Below the pieces are notes generated by a model. The model made no database searches. It worked only from the letters and a program-made list of their open reading frames with translations, and had not been told where the DNA came from. Made by a program: the position numbers and the translations under genes. 64,000 nucleotides of DNA from Rhodoferax koreense (lineage in GTDB: Bacteria > Pseudomonadota > Gammaproteobacteria > Burkholderiales > Burkholderiaceae_C): the NCBI RefSeq assembly GCF_001955695.1, contig NZ_CP019236.1, positions 5,332,001 through 5,396,000 on the forward strand. The letters run 5' to 3'. Shown one piece after another: positions 34,290 to 43,686 of the stretch. How positions within the stretch are numbered: position 1 is the first letter of the stretch; each line of letters starts with the position of its first letter.

Positions 34290-34855
34290 TGCCTTCCTCG
34301 CCACCGACCTCCGCGAAACCCATCGGCATGTCCCTCCACTCACCCATGTCCGCTCCTCGACGCCAGTTCGCTTTGCTGGCGGGCCTTGCCGTCCTGGGCC
34401 TGGCCGGCTGTCAGACACCGCCCCCTGCTGCAGCGCCCGTGCCCATCGATGCCAAAGCCCACCGCGTCGCCGAATTGAAGCGGCTCGGCTTCGTGCAGTC
34501 CGACGACGGCTGGGAATATTCGTTTCCCGGCAAGATCCTTTTCGACACCGCATCCGATGCGCTCGATCCGGCCAGCCAGACCGCAGCCGACCGCATCGGC
34601 GAGGCGCTGCTGAAGCTCGGCGTGGACCATCTACGCGTCGAAGGCCATACCGACAATGTCGGCTCCGCGGCCTTCAATCAGACCTTGTCGCTGCGACGCG
34701 CCGAGGCCGTGGCCAGGGCCCTCGCCGCCAAGGGCTTGCCGCTCAACCTCATGGAAGTGCGTGGACTGGGCAAGGACAAGCCCATCGTCGACAACAACAC
34801 CCCCGAAAACCGCCTGCAGAACCGCCGCGTGGCGGTGATCGTGCCGAACCAGTGA
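34289..34855 (+). CDS. yfiB: OmpA-like lipoprotein YfiB
   Basis: A 188-residue outer-membrane lipoprotein. The ATG overlaps the yfiN stop (TGATG) and has AAGGAA eight bases ahead. Lipobox LAGC with Cys41; the N-region is longer than usual, so MSAPRR at 34346 is an alternative start. The C-terminal OmpA-like domain has GKILFDTASDALDP, VEGHTDNVGS and NQTLSLRRAEAVARAL, with the Asp and Arg that hold peptidoglycan diaminopimelate. YfiB sequesters YfiR, freeing YfiN. It ends one base from the convergent yggS stop. Confidence 0.88.
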   Translation: MPSSPPTSAKPIGMSLHSPMSAPRRQFALLAGLAVLGLAGCQTPPPAAAPVPIDAKAHRVAELKRLGFVQSDDGWEYSFPGKILFDTASDALDPASQTAADRIGEALLKLGVDHLRVEGHTDNVGSAAFNQTLSLRRAEAVARALAAKGLPLNLMEVRGLGKDKPIVDNNTPENRLQNRRVAVIVPNQ

Positions 34856-34856
34856 T

Positions 34857-35576
34857 TCACCCGGGCCGGCGCGCGGGCGGACGCCCGCCGAAGATCGCCG
34901 AGCCGACCCGCACCATCGTACTGCCCGCCAGGATCGCCGCCTCCAGGTCGCCCGTCATGCCCATCGACAAGGTGTCGAACCGGGCCATCCCCGGGTCCCC
35001 TCCCCCCGCAGCGGCCACCGTATCGAACAGGGCCCGGCTGCGCTGGTGCACGGCCAACGCGCTGGCAAAGTCAGGTTGCGGCTCGGGAATCGTCATCAGG
35101 CCACGCAGTTGCAGCCGCGGCAGGCGCGCCACCTGCAGCGCCAGGGCCTGCACCTCTTCCGGCGCCAGCCCCGACTTGTTGGGCCCGCCGTCGATGTTCA
35201 CCTGCAGGCAGATCTGCAGCGGCGGCAACGCCGGCGACCGCTGGTCGCTCAGGCGCTGTGCCAGGCGAAGGCTGGCCACGGTGTGGGCCCAGTCGAAATG
35301 TTCGGCGACGAGCCGGCTCTTGTTGCTCTGGATCGGGCCGATGCAGTGCCAGGTCAGCGGCAAATCCCGCAGCGCGGCGATCTTTTCCACGGCTTCCTGC
35401 AGGTAGTTCTCGCCGAACGCGGTCTGTCCGGCGGCATAGGCCTCGCGCACGGCCCCGGCATCGAAGGTTTTGGACACGGCCAGCAGGGAAACGCTGCCGA
35501 TATCGCGGCCGGCCTGGGCGCAGGCTGTGGCGATCCTTTCACGGACGCCTTGGAGATCGTTACCAATGGTAGTCAT
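34857..35576 (-). CDS. yggS: PLP homeostasis protein YggS
   Basis: A 239-residue YggS/PROSC-family protein, which binds pyridoxal phosphate and keeps free B6 in balance. SVSLLAVSKTFDAGAVREAYAAG carries the PLP lysine; FGENYLQEAVEKIAAL, LTWHCIGPIQSNKSRLVAEHFDWAHTVAS and MGMTGDLEAAILAGSTMVRVGSAIFG are family signatures. It is divergent from pilT, as in many proteobacteria. Confidence 0.95.
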   Translation of the reverse strand: MTTIGNDLQGVRERIATACAQAGRDIGSVSLLAVSKTFDAGAVREAYAAGQTAFGENYLQEAVEKIAALRDLPLTWHCIGPIQSNKSRLVAEHFDWAHTVASLRLAQRLSDQRSPALPPLQICLQVNIDGGPNKSGLAPEEVQALALQVARLPRLQLRGLMTIPEPQPDFASALAVHQRSRALFDTVAAAGGGDPGMARFDTLSMGMTGDLEAAILAGSTMVRVGSAIFGGRPPARRPG

Positions 35577-35611
35577 AATCAGCCCAAGCCTACCAAATCA
35601 CCGAGGGATCC

Positions 35612-36655
35612 GTGGATATCACCCAACTGCTCGCTTTCAGCGTCAAGAATAAGGCCTCCGACCTCCACCTTTCCGCTGGCCTGCCGCCGATGATCCGCGT
35701 GCACGGCGACGTGCGCCGCATCAATGTGGAGCCGCTCGATCACAAGACGGTGCATGCCATGGTCTACGACATCATGAGCGACAGCCAGCGCAAGAGCTAC
35801 GAGGAATTCCTCGAGGTCGATTTCTCGTTCGAGATCGAAGGTCTGGCGCGCTTCCGGGTGAACGCGTTCAACCACAACCGCGGCGCGGGTGCCGTGCTGC
35901 GGACGATTCCTTCCAAGATCCTCACGCTGGAACAGCTCAACGCGCCGAAGATCTTCGGCGACCTGGCGCTCAAGCCACGCGGCATGGTGCTGGTGACCGG
36001 CCCGACCGGTTCGGGCAAGTCGACCACGCTGGCCGCCATGGTCAACTACCTCAACGAAACCGAATACGGCCACATCCTCACGGTGGAAGACCCGATCGAG
36101 TTCGTGCACGAATCGAAGAAATGCCTGATCAACCAGCGCGAGGTCGGCCCGCACACGCTGAGCTTCGCCGCCGCGCTGAAATCGGCGCTGCGCGAGGATC
36201 CGGACGCGATCCTGGTCGGCGAAATGCGCGACCTGGAGACGATCCGCCTGGCGATGACCGCCGCAGAAACCGGCCACCTCGTGTTTGGCACGCTGCACAC
36301 CTCCAGCGCGGCCAAGACCATCGACCGGATCATCGACGTGTTCCCGGCCGAAGAAAAAGAAATGATCCGTGCGATGCTGTCCGAATCGCTGCAGGCGGTG
36401 ATTTCGCAGACGCTGTGCAAGACCAAGGACGGCCAGGGCCGCGTGGCCGCGCACGAGATCATGCTCGGCACCAGCGCTATCCGCAATTTGATCCGCGAAG
36501 CCAAGGTGGCGCAGATGTATTCGTCGATCCAGACCGGCAACAGCGTGGGCATGCAGACGCTGGACCAGAACCTGACGGACCTGGTGCGGCGCAACATCAT
36601 CAGCCCCGCGGAAGCCCGCGGCAAGGCCAAGATCCCCGAAAACTTCCCGGGCTGA
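35612..36655 (+). CDS. pilT: Type IV pilus retraction ATPase PilT
   Basis: A 347-residue hexameric ATPase powering pilus retraction. It starts with GTG, preceded by GAGGG. N-terminal PAS-like domain with DLHLSAGLPPMIRVHGD; Walker A GPTGSGKS (130-137); Asp box; EMRDLETIRLAMTAAETGHLVFGTLHTSSA with the Walker B and His box; and AIRNLIREAKV, the PilT signature needed for retraction. First of pilT / cNMP-binding / pilU. Confidence 0.97.
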   Translation: MDITQLLAFSVKNKASDLHLSAGLPPMIRVHGDVRRINVEPLDHKTVHAMVYDIMSDSQRKSYEEFLEVDFSFEIEGLARFRVNAFNHNRGAGAVLRTIPSKILTLEQLNAPKIFGDLALKPRGMVLVTGPTGSGKSTTLAAMVNYLNETEYGHILTVEDPIEFVHESKKCLINQREVGPHTLSFAAALKSALREDPDAILVGEMRDLETIRLAMTAAETGHLVFGTLHTSSAAKTIDRIIDVFPAEEKEMIRAMLSESLQAVISQTLCKTKDGQGRVAAHEIMLGTSAIRNLIREAKVAQMYSSIQTGNSVGMQTLDQNLTDLVRRNIISPAEARGKAKIPENFPG

Positions 36656-36695
36656 ACCCGATGCCATCGATGAAGACACTGCTCTGGAGTGCCGC

Positions 36696-37328
36696 ATGAA
36701 GGGATTGCTGGACTTCCTCCGCCCCAAGCCGGCGCACCGTGGCGGGGACGCACCGACCGACTCCGTGCTGTTCACCACCGCCTTCAATGGCCAGGGCATC
36801 GACCCGTCGATGATGGTGCCATGGGAGGCGCGTGCCGTGGAAGTGGGCGCGCGGCGCATGTCCTCCAGCGCCGGGGTGAAGCTGCTGCAGACCCTGTGGG
36901 CCAAGGACAAGAACATGGAACTGCTCGACGCGGGGTCGATCGAGCGCATGGAACGCTTCTTCTATTTCGCCACCGTGCCCGGCGGGCGCGACCTGATCCG
37001 CCAGGGTGAATACGGCAACTTCATGATCGTGCTGCTCAAGGGCACGATCGCGGTGGACCGGCTGCAGCCCTGGGGCGAGCATCTGCGTCTGGCCGAGACC
37101 AAGCCGGGCGACATCCTCGGCGAGATGTCGCTGCTCGACAGCGGCATCCGTTTCTCCGCCTGCACCACACTGGACGACTGCGAAATCGCCGCGCTCAGCG
37201 CCGAATCGATGGACGACATGATGAATGCCGACCCACGGCTCGCCGCTGCGCTGATCGCCCTGCTGGCGCGCAAACTGTCGCTGCGCCTGCGCGCCGTCAG
37301 TGCGCGCTTCAGCGACCGGCCCAATTGA
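36696..37328 (+). CDS. Cyclic nucleotide-binding domain protein between pilT and pilU
   Basis: A 210-residue protein with a C-terminal CRP-like cyclic nucleotide-binding fold (about 85-200): RDLIRQGEYGNFMIVLLKGTIAV, then KPGDILGEMSLLDSGIRFSACTTLDDCEIAALS. The phosphate cassette GEMSLLDSGIRFSA has the Glu and Arg expected for nucleotide contact. No DNA-binding domain. N-terminal 80 residues are unlike known domains. Its place between retraction ATPases suggests it couples a cyclic nucleotide to twitching. Confidence 0.88.
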   Translation: MKGLLDFLRPKPAHRGGDAPTDSVLFTTAFNGQGIDPSMMVPWEARAVEVGARRMSSSAGVKLLQTLWAKDKNMELLDAGSIERMERFFYFATVPGGRDLIRQGEYGNFMIVLLKGTIAVDRLQPWGEHLRLAETKPGDILGEMSLLDSGIRFSACTTLDDCEIAALSAESMDDMMNADPRLAAALIALLARKLSLRLRAVSARFSDRPN

Positions 37329-37345
37329 CCTTCTAGGACCGCATC

Positions 37346-38482
37346 ATGGAACGAGACCAGGCCAGCAAATTCATCAACGACCTGCTCAAGCTGATGGTGA
37401 GCCGTGGTGGCAGCGACCTGTTCATCACCTCCGAGTTTCCGCCCGGCATCAAGGTCGATGGCAAGGTCACCAAGGTCTCGCCGCAGCCGCTGAACGCGGC
37501 CCACACGCTGGCACTGGCGCGGGCCATCATGAGCGACAAGCAGGCGGCCGAGTTCGAACGCACCAAGGAGTGCAACTTCGCGATTTCCCCCGCCGGTATC
37601 GGCCGCTTCCGGGTCAATGCCTTCGTGCAGCAGGGCAAGGTCGGCATGGTGCTGCGCGTCATCCCGCTCACGCTGCCCACCATTGACGGCCTCGGCGTTC
37701 CGCAGATCCTGAAGGACGTGGTGATGACCAAACGCGGCCTGTGCATCCTGGTGGGCGCCACCGGCTCGGGCAAGTCGACCACGCTGGCGGCCATGGTCGA
37801 CTGGCGCAACGACAACTCCTACGGCCACATCATCACCATCGAAGACCCTATCGAGTTCGTGCATCCGCACAAGAACTGCGTGGTGACGCAGCGCGAGGTC
37901 GGCCTGGACACCGACAGCTGGGAGAACGCGCTGAAGAACACCCTGCGCCAGGCGCCCGACGTGATCCTGATGGGCGAGATCCGCGACCGTGAAACCATGG
38001 AACACGCGGTGCAGTTCGCCGAAACCGGCCACCTGTGTCTGGCGACACTGCACGCCAACAACGCCAACCAGGCGCTGGACCGCATCATCAATTTCTTCCC
38101 CGAGGAACGCCGCGCGCAGCTGCTGATGGACCTGTCGCTGAACCTCAAGTCCATCGTCTCGCAACGCCTGGTGCCCAAGCAGGACGGCAAGGGCCGCGCC
38201 GCGGCGGTGGAGATCCTGCTCAACACGCCGCTGATCTCCGACCTGATCTTCAAGGGCGAAGTCGCCGAAATCAGGGACATCATGAAGAAGAGCCGCAACC
38301 TGGGCATGCAGACTTTCGACCAGGCGCTGTTCGACGCGTTCGAGAACAACGTCATCACCTACGAAGACGCCCTGCGCAACGCGGATTCGCTCAACGACCT
38401 GCGGCTGCAGATCAAGCTCAACAGCCAGCGCGCCAAGACGCAGGACCTGGCCTCGGGGACGGAGCATTTCGCTATAGTTTGA
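37346..38482 (+). CDS. pilU: Pilus retraction ATPase PilU
   Basis: A 378-residue PilT paralogue, accessory retraction motor. GGSDLFITSEFPPGIKVDGKV, Walker A GATGSGKS (137-144), EDPIEFVHPHKNCVVTQREVG, GEIRDRETMEHAVQFAETGHLCLATLHANNA. The terminal segment differs from PilT and lacks AIRNLIRE (it has TPLISDLIFKGEVAEI), which marks PilU. 17 bases after the cNMP-binding gene. Confidence 0.96.
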   Translation: MERDQASKFINDLLKLMVSRGGSDLFITSEFPPGIKVDGKVTKVSPQPLNAAHTLALARAIMSDKQAAEFERTKECNFAISPAGIGRFRVNAFVQQGKVGMVLRVIPLTLPTIDGLGVPQILKDVVMTKRGLCILVGATGSGKSTTLAAMVDWRNDNSYGHIITIEDPIEFVHPHKNCVVTQREVGLDTDSWENALKNTLRQAPDVILMGEIRDRETMEHAVQFAETGHLCLATLHANNANQALDRIINFFPEERRAQLLMDLSLNLKSIVSQRLVPKQDGKGRAAAVEILLNTPLISDLIFKGEVAEIRDIMKKSRNLGMQTFDQALFDAFENNVITYEDALRNADSLNDLRLQIKLNSQRAKTQDLASGTEHFAIV

Positions 38483-38526
38483 CTCACCCCCAGGTTGCGC
38501 GCACTTCGTGTCGCGCGCCCACCCCT

Positions 38527-38546
38527 CCTTCGACAAGCTCAGGACA
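38527..38546. repeat. Dispersed REP-like repeat, copy 3 (inverted)
   Basis: CCTTCGACAAGCTCAGGACA, the reverse complement of the core of copies 1 and 2, between pilU and the dehydrogenase gene. The gap (38483-38663) contains no gene. Translated, this element gives the FDKLRTG string that often appears in spurious N-terminal extensions. Confidence 0.7.
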
Positions 38547-38663
38547 GGCTTGCAGGGGGCAAACCCAACGGCCCGGCGGAGCCGGTTCCGTGGGTTTTCT
38601 GGAAGAATACCGGCGTACCCGTTCGAGCTGATGGCTCTTTTCAATCGTTCATCTCACACACCC

Positions 38664-39578
38664 ATGTCCAGCACCAACCCAAAAACCTACGAATCCGTTC
38701 CCTCGCGCAAAGTCGCCTTCCTGGGCCTGGGCGTGATGGGTTATCCCATGGCCGGACACCTGGCGCTGGCGGGGCACGAGGTCACGGTCTACAACCGAAC
38801 TGCTGCGAAATCAATAGCATGGTGCGCCGAATACGCGGGCACGAGCGACCCAAAACATGCTGAAACGCCGCGCCTGGCCGCGACCGGCGCCGACATCGTG
38901 TTCTGCTGTGTCGGCAACGACGACGACCTGCGTTCGGTCACGCTGGGCGCGGATGGCGCCTTCGCCGGCATGCAACCCGGGGCGATCTTCGTGGACCACA
39001 CCACGGCTTCGGCCGACGTGGCGCGTGAACTCGCCGCCGCCGCCAAGACGCTCGGCCTGCAATTCGTCGATGCGCCGGTCTCCGGCGGCCAGGCCGGCGC
39101 CCAGAACGGCGTGCTCACGGTGATGTGCGGCGGCGAACAGGCGGCTTTCGACGCGGTGGCGCCCACCGCCAGCGCCTTCTCGCGCGCCTTCGCGCGCATG
39201 GGTGACAGCGGTGCGGGCCAGTTGGCCAAGATGGTCAACCAGATCTGCATCGCCGGCCTGGTCCAGGGCCTCAGCGAAGCCGTGGCCTTCGGCATGAAGG
39301 CCGGCCTGGACATGCCGCAGGTGCTCGACGTGATCGGCAAGGGCGCGGCGCAAAGCTGGCAGATGGACAACCGCGGCAAGACCATGGTCGCGGGCAAGTT
39401 CGACTTCGGCTTTGCCGTGGACTGGATGCGCAAAGACCTGGGGCTCGTGCTCGACGAGGCCAAGCGCAACGGCGCGCGCCTGCCGGTGACGGCCCTGGTC
39501 GACCAGTTCTACGCCGACGTGCAGCAAGCCGGCGGCCGACGCTGGGACACCTCCAGCCTCATCACGCGGCTCAAATGA
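38664..39578 (+). CDS. NAD(P)-dependent oxidoreductase, hydroxyisobutyrate dehydrogenase family
   Basis: A 304-residue beta-hydroxyacid dehydrogenase. Rossmann motif KVAFLGLGVMGYPMAGHLALAGHEVTVYNR; the Arg after NR favours NADP. DAPVSGGQAGAQNGVLTVMCGG is the substrate motif; GSGAGQLAKMVNQ-type helix has the catalytic Lys (KMVNQ); KDLGLVLDEAKRNGARLP is typical of the C-domain. Start MSSTNPK is chosen; a frame open upstream only translates the REP-like repeat. It contains a short AT-rich inverted repeat element at 38802-38818 encoding AAKSIA. Substrate could be hydroxyisobutyrate, tartronate semialdehyde or similar. Confidence 0.88.
   Translation: MSSTNPKTYESVPSRKVAFLGLGVMGYPMAGHLALAGHEVTVYNRTAAKSIAWCAEYAGTSDPKHAETPRLAATGADIVFCCVGNDDDLRSVTLGADGAFAGMQPGAIFVDHTTASADVARELAAAAKTLGLQFVDAPVSGGQAGAQNGVLTVMCGGEQAAFDAVAPTASAFSRAFARMGDSGAGQLAKMVNQICIAGLVQGLSEAVAFGMKAGLDMPQVLDVIGKGAAQSWQMDNRGKTMVAGKFDFGFAVDWMRKDLGLVLDEAKRNGARLPVTALVDQFYADVQQAGGRRWDTSSLITRLK
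38802..38818. repeat. Short AT-rich inverted repeat element, copy 2 (inside a gene)
   Basis: GCTGCGAAATCAATAGC, reverse complement GCTATTGATTTCGCAGC, matches the arm-and-core design of 19358-19374. It lies in the dehydrogenase coding region in frame, and the local AT content is much higher than in the rest of the gene. Confidence 0.45.
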
Positions 39579-39597
39579 AAAACAGGCCCTTGGGCCC
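39578..39597 (-). terminator. Possible terminator for BON-lipoprotein operon
   Basis: On the minus strand GGGCCC-AA-GGGCC is followed by TGTTTTT. The stem is short with a small loop, so this is a weak candidate placed about 25 bases after the BON-lipoprotein stop. Confidence 0.35.
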
Positions 39598-39621
39598 GTT
39601 GGCTATTTCGCCGCCGTGCGC

Positions 39622-41342
<1,721 letters not shown>

Positions 41343-41347
41343 TCATC

Positions 41348-41377
41348 CTTCGTTGATCTTCGTTGATCTTCGTTGAT
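41348..41377. repeat. Three perfect 10-base tandem repeats
   Basis: CTTCGTTGAT repeated three times without mismatch in the gap between the divergent yraN and rsmI starts. A 10-base period is about one DNA turn, so identical faces line up. Confidence 0.85.
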
Positions 41378-41414
41378 CGTCCTGCCTTTTTCATCCACCG
41401 TTGACGGAGTTCAG

Positions 41415-42335
41415 TTGAGCGCTTCTTTCACATCCGCCCTGCGGGCCGCCGCCGACGTCGCCTCCGCGCAGCATTATCCGCCTGGCACCCTGTACGTGGT
41501 AGCCACGCCGATCGGCAACCTGGCCGACACCACATTGCGCGCGCTGCATGTGCTCGGCCTGGCCGATGCGGTGGCCTGCGAGGACACGCGCCACACCCAG
41601 GCGCTGCTGCGCGCCTACGGCATCGACAAGGCGCCGGCGCAACTGCTGGCCGTGCACCAGCACAACGAAAGCCAGGCCGCCGAAGCCGTGATCGCGCGGC
41701 TGCGCCAGGGCCAGCGCGTGGCCTATGCGAGCGATGCCGGCACGCCGGCCATCAGCGACCCCGGTGCGCGCCTGGTGGCCGCCGCGCGCGCCGCGGGCTG
41801 CAGCGTGGTGCCGCTGCCGGGTGCGAGCAGCGTCACCGCCGCATTGAGCGTGGCCGGCATCGTGGAGGACACGGGTTTCGTCTTCGCCGGCTTCCTGCCG
41901 AGCAAGGCGGCCGAGCGCCAGACGGCCGTGCTGGCCTTGCTGGCCGAAGCACGGGCTGTGGTGCTGCTGGAAGCCCCTCACCGCATCGAGGCCCTGGCGC
42001 GCGCGCTGGCCGGCCTGGGCGAGCGCCCGGTGACGCTGTGCCGCGAGCTGACGAAGCAGTTCGAGGAAGTCGCCACCGTGGCCGCCAGCGGCCTGGCCGA
42101 CTGGCTGGGTGCACAGGCCTCGCGCACACGCGGGGAATTCGTGGTGGTGGTGCATCCGGCGGCACCCTCGGAAGCCGCACCCGCCGATCTGCGCGTGTTG
42201 CAGTTGCTGTTGGCAGAGCTACCGCTGAAGACCGCCGTCAAGCTTGCGGCCGAGATCACCGGCCAGCCCCGCAATGTGCTGTACCCGGCAGCCCTTGCGC
42301 TCAGGCCGCCAAGCGAGGACGGCGAGGAAGACTGA
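41415..42335 (+). CDS. rsmI: 16S rRNA 2'-O-methyltransferase RsmI
   Basis: A 306-residue tetrapyrrole-methylase-fold enzyme that 2'-O-methylates C1402 of 16S rRNA. GTLYVVATPIGNLADTTLRAL, CEDTRHTQALL, VAYASDAGTPAISDPGARLV, VPLPGASSVTAALSVAGI, GFLPSKAAER, LLEAPHRIEALARALAGLG and RELTKQFEEV are all signatures. A TTG start with GGAG five bases ahead is likely; a further TTG at 41373 lies inside the 10-base repeats. Confidence 0.94.
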   Translation: MSASFTSALRAAADVASAQHYPPGTLYVVATPIGNLADTTLRALHVLGLADAVACEDTRHTQALLRAYGIDKAPAQLLAVHQHNESQAAEAVIARLRQGQRVAYASDAGTPAISDPGARLVAAARAAGCSVVPLPGASSVTAALSVAGIVEDTGFVFAGFLPSKAAERQTAVLALLAEARAVVLLEAPHRIEALARALAGLGERPVTLCRELTKQFEEVATVAASGLADWLGAQASRTRGEFVVVVHPAAPSEAAPADLRVLQLLLAELPLKTAVKLAAEITGQPRNVLYPAALALRPPSEDGEED

Positions 42336-42348
42336 GCGAGCCTGGAGT

Positions 42349-43533
42349 TCAGGCGATCGTCTTCTGCAGCACCTTGCGCGCGGCCATGTGGTCCACCGGC
42401 GAGTTCAGCGATTCGATCGCACGCAGTTCGCCGTTTTCGGAATGCAGCACCGACAGGCTGCCCGGCTTGGTGCCGGGCTGGCGCGAACTCTGGTACTCGG
42501 GCCGCCACAGGCCGGTGACCTGCAGCCGCAGATCGCCTTGATCAGACCAGAACCAGGGCATGGACGCATAGGCCCTGGCCGGCTGGCCGCACAGCCGCGC
42601 CGCCACGGCGCGCGCCTGTTCGTTGGCGTTCTGCACCGACTCCAGCCGTACCGGCTGCTGCCACAGCGCATAGTGGAACGAAGCGCAGTCACCGATGGCG
42701 CTGATGGCGGGATCCGAAGTCACGAGCGCCGTGTCGACCACCACGCCGTCGTCGCAGGTCAGGCCCGCCGCCACCGCCAGCGCCGTCGAGGGCTCGGCGC
42801 CGATGCCGACCAGCAACACGTCGGCCAGCAGGGTCTCGCCGGGCAGTTGCACGCCGATGAAACGGCCGTTCTCGCGCGCGTCCCACAGCACTTCCTGCAC
42901 CGACTGGCTCAGCCGCAGGTCCAGACCGTTGTCGCGGTGCGCCTGCAGCAGATGGGTGGCCATTTCGGGCGACAGGGTCCGCGCCAGCAGCCTCGGCGCG
43001 GCCTCGAGCACCGTCACCTGTTTGCCCAGGCCGTGCAGCGTGGCGGCCAGTTCCAGCCCGATGAAGCCGCCACCCAGCACCAGCGCGCGCTGCACCGCGG
43101 GCAAAGCCGCGCGCAAAGCCAGCGCGTCGTCGAAGGTGCGCAGGTAGAACACCCCCGGCGCGCCCAGCGGCACACCCGGCAGCAACCGCGGGCCCGCGCC
43201 GGTGGCCAGCACCAGGTGATCGTAGGCCAGGTCTTCCAGGGGCTTGCCATTGGCGTCCTGCAGCGCCAGGGTCTTCGCGGCGCGGTCGATGGCCGTCACC
43301 GTGGTGGACAGCCGCAGCGTGATGCCGGCCTCTTCGTAGAACGCGGCCGCACGCAGGGCCGGCAACACGGCCACCTCGTCCTTCACCAGGGCCTTCGACA
43401 GCGGCGGCCGGTGGTAGGGCACGTGCGCCTCGCTGCTCACCAAGGTCATCTGCCCGCTGAACTGCCCGTCGACCAGCGACGCGCACAACTGGGCGGCCGC
43501 ATGCCCGCCTCCCACAATCACGATCCGGCTCAT
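42349..43533 (-). CDS. Ferredoxin reductase-like FAD/NAD oxidoreductase
   Basis: A 394-residue flavoprotein of the ferredoxin/rubredoxin reductase group (BphA4, rhodocoxin reductase). FAD motif IVIVGGGHAAAQ, PYHRPPLSKALV, LVLATGAGPRLLPGVPL, NAD motif LVLGGGFIGLELAATLHGLG, and ISAIGDCASF for flavin. C-terminal domain PWFWSDQGDLRLQVTGL is characteristic. It would pass electrons from NAD(P)H to a ferredoxin for an oxygenase or P450; no partner gene is adjacent. It converges with rsmI, 13 bases apart. Confidence 0.9.
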   Translation of the reverse strand: MSRIVIVGGGHAAAQLCASLVDGQFSGQMTLVSSEAHVPYHRPPLSKALVKDEVAVLPALRAAAFYEEAGITLRLSTTVTAIDRAAKTLALQDANGKPLEDLAYDHLVLATGAGPRLLPGVPLGAPGVFYLRTFDDALALRAALPAVQRALVLGGGFIGLELAATLHGLGKQVTVLEAAPRLLARTLSPEMATHLLQAHRDNGLDLRLSQSVQEVLWDARENGRFIGVQLPGETLLADVLLVGIGAEPSTALAVAAGLTCDDGVVVDTALVTSDPAISAIGDCASFHYALWQQPVRLESVQNANEQARAVAARLCGQPARAYASMPWFWSDQGDLRLQVTGLWRPEYQSSRQPGTKPGSLSVLHSENGELRAIESLNSPVDHMAARKVLQKTIA

Positions 43534-43686
43534 GTTTTTCCTAGAAGTAAACCCGGGCCTGACGGAAAACTGGCTTCCGCGCCCCGCCCGGGCCAAACTG
43601 CGATGATAAAACCCCGCGAGATCCCTGGCTGCGTGCCGAATACACTTCGTCATGACCGTGCCCGCCGACTTCCCTGAAAGACCCCC

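Noticed and set aside
38508-38663. N-terminal extension of the dehydrogenase (MSRAHPSFDKLRTG)
   Set aside because: FDKLRTG is the translation of the dispersed repeat, and the family fold starts after MSSTNPK.
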